Shown: positions 7,274-11,378 of the stretch, in pieces | Position numbering within the stretch: position 1 is the stretch's first letter | How the letters are laid out: each line of letters begins with the position of its first letter | Assembly: GCA_016882555.1 (NCBI GenBank) | Contig: VGPQ01000017.1 | Coordinates: 1-11,378 of the forward strand | Direction: 5' to 3' | Length of the DNA stretch: 11,378 bases | Source of the DNA: Cyanobacteria bacterium M_surface_7_m2_040 | Lineage (GTDB): Bacteria; Cyanobacteriota; Cyanobacteriia; PCC-6307; Cyanobiaceae | Made by a program: the position numbers and the translations under genes | Notes under the pieces: generated by a model | Database searches by the model: none | The model's input: the letters and a program-made list of their open reading frames with translations, nothing else | What the model was told of the DNA's origin: nothing

Positions 7274-7906
7274 ATGGATCGTGGATCAGCAACGGTGAGA
7301 AGCCACCCCAGCGCACGGCACCGACTCCTGGGTGCCGGGATGGCCCTGCTGACCCTGGGGCCGATGGTTCAGCCCTTCCCCTCCCGTGCCGCTGAGAACC
7401 TGGTGTTTGTGAGCGGGGCCTTCCGCCGCTCGATCGCCGTCTCCGATCTCGAATACCTGGCGGAAACCGGGAAGGCCCGCGGTCTGCTGGCCGATGTGCT
7501 CGCCCTGACCAAGCAGGACCCGGCCACGGTGGCCAAGCTGCTCAAGGAATCCATCAGCCTGCCGGTGACCCTGGTCAGCCGGCTGCTCAACACCCGCATC
7601 GGTGAAGCGCTGCTGAAACGGGTGGGGGCCATCCTCTCGCCCCTCTATGCCAGCAATGAGAGCATTCCCGCACTGCGCTCAGCGGTGATCCTGGGCCTGG
7701 TGCAGGGCAATGGTTCGCTGTCAGCCCTCTCCTTCTTCAAGGCCTATCCAACCACTGAACTCGAAGTGAGCATCCCGGCTCTGTTGAGCCTGATGACCAA
7801 AGCCAGTTCCATCAGCGACCTGGTGCGGTTCTTCTCGGAATCCCCGCTCGACGGATTGAAGGGGAGCGATACCCCTGATTCAGCCCCGAAAAGCTCTGGA
7901 AGCTGA
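7274..7906 (+). CDS. Exported stand-alone DUF1400-like protein
   Basis: This is a 210-residue protein with an N-terminal signal: basic RHR (15-17), a hydrophobic core GAGMALLTLGPMV, then PSRAAENL with a likely cleavage after an Ala near residue 40. The mature part begins LVFVSGAFRRSIAVSDLEYLAETGKA and contains SRLLNTRIGEALLKRVG, a run resembling the cyanobacterial DUF1400 domain. That domain usually precedes an alpha/beta hydrolase, but no hydrolase domain or GxSxG motif follows here. The ATG at 7274 is preferred to the internal ATG at 7340 because only the longer form has the positive n-region of a signal peptide. It starts 12 bp after the kinase stop and ends 34 bp before thrC, so co-transcription is likely. 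The function is unknown; family assignment rests on recalled pattern. Confidence 0.75.
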   Translation: MDRGSATVRSHPSARHRLLGAGMALLTLGPMVQPFPSRAAENLVFVSGAFRRSIAVSDLEYLAETGKARGLLADVLALTKQDPATVAKLLKESISLPVTLVSRLLNTRIGEALLKRVGAILSPLYASNESIPALRSAVILGLVQGNGSLSALSFFKAYPTTELEVSIPALLSLMTKASSISDLVRFFSESPLDGLKGSDTPDSAPKSSGS

Positions 7907-7940
7907 GCCGTAGATTCGGCGCAGTGCTGTTCGCCAAGCC

Positions 7941-9044
7941 GTGCCCCTGCTGCGATCGCTGCGGACGTTGGCAGCACGGCCAACCCATCAGGACTGGCCT
8001 GGCCTGATCGAGGCCTATCGCCGTTGGTTGCCGGTGAGCAACCAGACCCCGGTGATCAGCCTGCGGGAGGGGGCCACGCCTCTGATCCCGGCACCAACGA
8101 TCGCTGAACGCGTCGGCCGGGGGGTGAAGGTCTACCTCAAGTACGACGGCCTGAACCCCACCGGATCCTTCAAGGATCGGGGCATGACCATGGCGATCAG
8201 CAAAGCCAAGGAAGCCGGCTCCGAAGCGGTGATCTGCGCCAGCACCGGCAACACCTCGGCAGCGGCAGCCGCCTATGCCCGCCGTGGCGGCATGCGGGCC
8301 TTCGTGCTGATTCCCGATGGGTACGTCGCCCAGGGCAAGCTGGCCCAGGCGCTGCTCTACGGCGCCGAGATGATCGCCATCCAGGGCAACTTTGACCGAG
8401 CCCTGGCGATTGTGCAGGAGGTGGCGAACCAGTACCCGATCACCCTGGTCAACTCCGTCAATCCTTACCGGCTGCAGGGCCAGAAAACCGCGGCCTTCGA
8501 AGTGATCGACGCCCTCGGCGAAGCGCCCGACTGGCTCTGCATTCCGGTGGGCAACGCCGGCAACATCACGGCCTACTGGATGGGATTCAACGAATACCGC
8601 CAAGCCGGCCGCAGCCGCACCCTGCCGCGCATGATGGGCTTTCAGGCGGCGGGTTCAGCACCGCTAGTGATGGGCCACACCATCGAGCATCCCGACACCA
8701 TCGCCACAGCGATCCGCATCGGCAATCCGGTCAACAGAGACAACGCCCTCAAGGTGGAAGCGGAGAGCCATGGCGGCTTCATGGCCGTCACCGATGCAGA
8801 GATCCTTGAGGCCTACAAGCTGCTCGGCAGCGGCGAAGGCGTCTTCTGCGAACCCGCCAGCGCAGCCTCGGTGGCCGGTCTGCTCAAGCGCCGGGACGAA
8901 GTCCCGGCTGGTGCCACGGTGGTCTGCGTGCTCACCGGCAACGGCCTCAAGGATCCCAGCACCGCCATCGAACACAACGAAGCACGGTTCCACACCGGCC
9001 TGGACGCTGATACTGCCGCCGTGGCCAAGGTGATGGGCTTCTAA
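7941..9044 (+). CDS. thrC: Threonine synthase
   Basis: ThrC converts O-phosphohomoserine to threonine with PLP, the last step of threonine synthesis. The 367-residue protein shows [10 protein letters not shown] (40-49), the PLP-lysine motif [11 protein letters not shown] with K78, the substrate loop [13 protein letters not shown] (101-113), and the glycine-rich phosphate-binding GNAGN (204-208). The later motif [14 protein letters not shown] is also typical. The start is taken as GTG at 7941-7943; no ATG lies nearby in frame before the conserved [14 protein letters not shown] block. It is the last gene of the plus-strand run beginning with the ABC1 kinase. No T-rich terminator hairpin follows the TAA. 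Confidence 0.96.
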   Translation: MPLLRSLRTLAARPTHQDWPGLIEAYRRWLPVSNQTPVISLREGATPLIPAPTIAERVGRGVKVYLKYDGLNPTGSFKDRGMTMAISKAKEAGSEAVICASTGNTSAAAAAYARRGGMRAFVLIPDGYVAQGKLAQALLYGAEMIAIQGNFDRALAIVQEVANQYPITLVNSVNPYRLQGQKTAAFEVIDALGEAPDWLCIPVGNAGNITAYWMGFNEYRQAGRSRTLPRMMGFQAAGSAPLVMGHTIEHPDTIATAIRIGNPVNRDNALKVEAESHGGFMAVTDAEILEAYKLLGSGEGVFCEPASAASVAGLLKRRDEVPAGATVVCVLTGNGLKDPSTAIEHNEARFHTGLDADTAAVAKVMGF

Positions 9045-9443
9045 AGGCAACCGATCGCTTCAACCGATTCACAAAGCGTCTGTTGAAAGCCTGGGGGAAA
9101 CCGTGGCTGCACGGCTGAACACGGGGACATCGATTCAAGCGGCTCAACACTTCTGATTTCCCAAGCCACGGGAAAGCGTGGAAAACCATCGGTTGTCCCC
9201 ATTCAGCCCATCCAATTCCTCAGGCCTGGATTCAGCAGAAGGCTGATGCAACGGCCCCGATCACGGTTTTCCCTGGTTTCCCAAGGCCCTACGATGACGG
9301 TGGTTGGAATTGGTTCAAAGCCTTAAAGACTGTTTTGATCCGGTGTTGGGAATTCGGCTTGCCGGACCAGTCAGCCCGTTGCGCAACGGAGCCGGTTGTG
9401 GAAGCGTGGGGAGCCCGTCGGGCCCAAGCCCTGATCTGTCTCC
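9045..9443. other. Intergenic region upstream of dnaN, candidate replication origin and dnaN promoter region
   Basis: This 399-bp gap holds no supported gene. One DnaA-box-like site, CGTGGAAAA (9177-9185), reads TTTTCCACG on the minus strand, one mismatch from the cyanobacterial consensus TTTTCCACA. Around it are related elements: TTTCCCAAG as a perfect direct repeat (9157-9165, 9277-9285); GGAAAACC (9180-9187) and its inverted copy GGTTTTCC (9265-9272); GGGAAACCGTG (9095-9105), nearly the inverse of CACGGTTTTCCC (9262-9273). Positions 9301-9360 are 43% GC by direct count, well below the flanking genes, and could serve as an unwinding or promoter segment. A weak promoter pair TTGGTT (9310-9315) and TTTGAT (9334-9339), spacer 18, lies in it. 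In Synechococcus elongatus the proposed origin lies next to dnaN. Origin activity is inferred; one good box alone is weak support. Confidence 0.5.
9157..9187. repeat. Nested inverted repeats containing the DnaA-box-like site
   Basis: TTTCCC (9157-9162) pairs with GGGAAA (9170-9175), and CCACG (9166-9170) pairs with CGTGG (9177-9181), giving two overlapping, mutually exclusive hairpins in 25 bp. CGTGGAAAA (9177-9185), the best DnaA-box match in the gap, forms the right arm of the second. The repeats are read directly; a role in DnaA binding or dnaN control is inferred. Confidence 0.5.
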
Positions 9444-10574
9444 ATGAAGCTGGTTTGCTCCCAGTCCGAACTCAGCTCAGGTCTTCAGCTGGTCAGCCGC
9501 GCTGTGGCAAGCAGGCCCACCCATCCGGTGCTGGCCAATGTGTTGCTCACTGCCGACGCCGGCACTGGGCGGCTCAGCCTCACCGGCTTTGACCTGAGCC
9601 TGGGCATCCAGACCAGCATTGCCGCCACGGTGGAGGTCAGCGGCGCCATCACGCTGCCGGCTCGCCTGTTTGGTGAAATCGTGAGCCGTCTGGCTGCCGA
9701 CAGTCCGATCACCCTCAACTGCCCGGAGGGTGACGAGCAGCTGGAGCTCACCAGCCTGTCGGGCAGCTATCAGATGCGCGGCATGCCCGCCGACGACTTT
9801 CCCGATCTCCCCCTGGTGCAGACCGGGGTGTCGATCCGCCTGGAGGCCCAGGCCCTGATTCAGGGGTTGCGGGCCACCCTGTTTGCCAGCAGCGGCGACG
9901 AAGCGAAGCAGTTGCTCACCGGTGTGCACCTGCAGCTCGATCCCGATGCGCTTGAATGCGCCGCCACCGATGGCCATCGCCTGGCGGTGTTGCGTTTGCC
10001 GCAGCCCCAGAGCGCCGCCGAACCGTTTGCCGTCACGGTGCCGGCCCGTTCGCTGCGGGAGTTGGAGCGGTTGCTCTCCGGTCGGGCCAGCGAGGAGCCG
10101 CTCAGCCTGTTCTGCGATCGCGGCCAGGTGGTGTTTCTGTGGGCTGATCAGGTGCTCACCAGCCGCAGCCTCGATGGTGCCTATCCCAAATACCGGCAGC
10201 TGATTCCCGACAGCTTCAACCGCACGATCCAGATCGATCGCCGTGCTCTCGTGGCAGCGCTGGAGCGGGTGGCCGTGCTCGCGGATCAGCACAACAACGT
10301 GGTCAAGCTGAGTGCGGATCCGGCGACGGGCCAGCTGCAGATCAGCGCCGATGCCCAGGACGTGGGCAGCGGCTCGGAAGCGATCGGGGCCAACATCGCC
10401 GGTGAGGCCATCCAGATCGCGTTCAACGTGCGCTACCTGCTCGATGGTCTCAAGGCCATGGGCGGTGATCAGGTGGTGCTGCACTGCAACGGTCCCACCA
10501 CCCCGGCCGTGCTCTCCTTGCTGGATGACCCCCAGTTCACCTACCTGGTGATGCCGGTGCAGATCCGTCAGTGA
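9444..10574 (+). CDS. dnaN: DNA polymerase III beta subunit (sliding clamp)
   Basis: DnaN forms the ring-shaped dimer that tethers DNA polymerase III to DNA. The 376-residue protein (E. coli 366) starts MKLVCSQSELSSGLQLVSRAV and covers the three clamp folds, about 1-120, 130-250 and 250-376. Typical stretches are HPVLANVLL, the MRGMPADDFPDLP block near the end of domain I, AATDGHRLAVLRL in domain II, and DGAYPKYRQLIP before domain III. The end YLVMPVQIRQ matches the family's C-terminal YLVMPMR motif lining the partner-binding pocket. The ATG at 9444 gives the canonical N-terminus; no strong Shine-Dalgarno sequence precedes it. The gene lies directly after the candidate origin and 7 bp before the next gene. 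Confidence 0.97.
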   Translation: MKLVCSQSELSSGLQLVSRAVASRPTHPVLANVLLTADAGTGRLSLTGFDLSLGIQTSIAATVEVSGAITLPARLFGEIVSRLAADSPITLNCPEGDEQLELTSLSGSYQMRGMPADDFPDLPLVQTGVSIRLEAQALIQGLRATLFASSGDEAKQLLTGVHLQLDPDALECAATDGHRLAVLRLPQPQSAAEPFAVTVPARSLRELERLLSGRASEEPLSLFCDRGQVVFLWADQVLTSRSLDGAYPKYRQLIPDSFNRTIQIDRRALVAALERVAVLADQHNNVVKLSADPATGQLQISADAQDVGSGSEAIGANIAGEAIQIAFNVRYLLDGLKAMGGDQVVLHCNGPTTPAVLSLLDDPQFTYLVMPVQIRQ

Positions 10575-10581
10575 TCGATTG

Positions 10582-11378
10582 GTGAGCCTGCCGGAGCAAC
10601 TGCTGTTGAGCGATCTGTTGCGGCGCCGCGTGCGCTGCGATCAGGGGCTCGACCATGGCGCCGGCACGGCAGCCTGGATGCACCCTCCGGTGCACCGCGT
10701 GCTCGGCTGGGTCAGCCGCCCATCCGCCTTCGGCAGCAAGCGTCAGATCTGGCGGTTGAACCAACTGCGCGGTCTGGGCGAGTTGGAGGCGTTGGTCAAG
10801 GGCGAGCCCTCGGAAGCGGATCAGGAGACCATTGAGCGGCTGCCCACCCTGATCCAGGCCACGTTGCTGGGGCAGAAGGATCAGCCCCTGGGCACGGTTG
10901 TTGATGCGGCGGTTGATCTCAGCACCGGCGCCATACGCCACTACCTCGTGAGCCGCAGTGATCCGCGCTTGCCGGGTAGCAGTCGCTGGCGTCTGACACC
11001 CGATCGCATTGCTGACCAGCGACCCGGGCAGGTGTTTGCGCGGCTGCAGGAGCTCGACGATCTGCCCCTGGCCCGGGCCAGCGTGCGCCAGGAGTTCCTG
11101 CGCCGGTCCAGGCGCTGGCGCGATCAGGTGCAGGATCTCGGAGATCGCTTTGAGCAACAGGTCGAAGGCTGGCTGGAAGAGCCCCCCTGGCAGGAAGGTG
11201 ACAAGGTGCGCGATCCAATGCCGCCGTCCTGGGCCGATCAGCCCCGTCAGCACCAGGACCCCGAACCCTGGGAGTTCGAGGACTGGGATCGGGATCCTGC
11301 TGACGATGCCCCGCCGTCGCGTCAGCGTTCGCGCGGGCGCAGTCGACAGTCCGATCAGGACACCGACACCGACCCCTG
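10582..11378 (+). CDS. PRC-barrel-like protein of unknown function (3' end outside window)
   Basis: The frame is open for 265 codons from GTG at 10582 to the window edge; an adjacent in-frame TTG at 10579 is an alternative start. Residues about 8-65 (LLLSDLLRRRV, HRVLGWVSRPSAFG, WRLNQLRGL) and about 90-145 (LLGQKDQPLGTVVDAAVD, GAIRHYLVSRSD) look like two PRC-barrel-type beta units, the second clearer. A basic helical stretch (RQEFLRRSRRWRDQVQDL, about 169-186) follows. From about 200 the chain becomes Pro/Trp/Asp/Arg-rich and low in complexity, probably disordered. No catalytic motif or signal peptide is seen. It follows dnaN by 7 bp and is almost certainly co-transcribed. From memory, a gene of this kind sits between dnaN and purL in marine picocyanobacteria. 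PRC barrels often mediate protein or RNA contacts, as in RimM, but no function is assigned here. Confidence 0.85.
   Translation, partial: MSLPEQLLLSDLLRRRVRCDQGLDHGAGTAAWMHPPVHRVLGWVSRPSAFGSKRQIWRLNQLRGLGELEALVKGEPSEADQETIERLPTLIQATLLGQKDQPLGTVVDAAVDLSTGAIRHYLVSRSDPRLPGSSRWRLTPDRIADQRPGQVFARLQELDDLPLARASVRQEFLRRSRRWRDQVQDLGDRFEQQVEGWLEEPPWQEGDKVRDPMPPSWADQPRQHQDPEPWEFEDWDRDPADDAPPSRQRSRGRSRQSDQDTDTDP

Noticed and set aside
7952..7959. GCGATCGC, the HIP1 octamer common in many cyanobacteria (another copy at 10114-10121)
   Set aside because: Only two copies were seen in 11.4 kb, not an enrichment that says anything about this locus.
9101..9114. CCGTG-GCTG-CACGG hairpin after thrC as a terminator
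   Set aside because: The stem is only 5 bp with no T-run, so it does not support a Rho-independent terminator.
8947..9189. Minus-strand open frame extending from thrC into the intergenic gap
   Set aside because: It lies mostly antisense to thrC, has no motif, and has no support as a gene for the gap.
9335..9592. Plus-strand open frame starting before dnaN
   Set aside because: It is in a different frame from dnaN, overlaps its start by about 150 bp and resembles no protein.
9477..10484. Minus-strand open frame (335 codons) antisense to dnaN
   Set aside because: Low-information composition with no motif; it is the shadow of the clear dnaN reading frame.
1..11378. CRISPR array, tRNA, rRNA, insertion sequence, prophage or defence island
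   Set aside because: No regularly spaced repeats, tRNA-like folds, transposase or phage motifs were recognised; apart from the SDR-vapBC segment the genes are housekeeping.

Overview
The window is GC-rich bacterial DNA, and its gene content and order point to a picocyanobacterium of the Synechococcus/Cyanobium group. The clearest sign is the right half: ABC1-family kinase, DUF1400-like exported protein and thrC, then a 399-bp gap, dnaN and a PRC-barrel-like gene. From memory, dnaN with a downstream PRC-barrel gene opens the chromosome numbering in many marine Synechococcus and Prochlorococcus genomes, and thrC, an ABC1 kinase, recN and uvrA lie on the other side of that point. The species call is inference from gene order and was not tested by a search.

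Layout, left to right. (1) Minus strand: the first 545 codons of uvrA (cut by the window edge just before the first ABC signature), preceded on the same strand by a short-chain dehydrogenase. (2) Plus strand: a vapB-vapC toxin-antitoxin pair with a 4-nt ATGA overlap and a palindromic candidate operator. It converges on recN with only 10 bp between stop codons. (3) Minus strand: complete recN with a GTG start. (4) Plus strand: a divergent, tightly spaced run of ABC1 kinase, DUF1400-like exported protein and thrC (gaps of 12 and 34 bp), probably one operon. (5) The 399-bp intergenic region before dnaN, with one near-consensus DnaA box, several related TTTCCC/GGTTTTCC direct and inverted repeats and an AT-richer stretch. 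This is the best candidate for part of the replication origin. (6) dnaN, followed after 7 bp by the PRC-barrel-like gene, which runs off the right edge.

Most genes are housekeeping: nucleotide excision repair (UvrA), recombinational repair (RecN), the replicative sliding clamp (DnaN), threonine synthesis (ThrC) and probable isoprenoid-quinone or membrane lipid homeostasis (ABC1 kinase). The accessory part is the SDR gene plus vapBC between uvrA and recN, which looks like an insertion into an otherwise conserved block. I saw no CRISPR array, phage gene, transposase, tRNA or rRNA, and no clear evidence of a wholly new system. The observations most worth checking are the candidate origin repeats, the frame-changing 13-bp tandem repeat inside the antitoxin gene, the operator-like palindrome before vapB, and the uncharacterised PRC-barrel gene coupled to dnaN.
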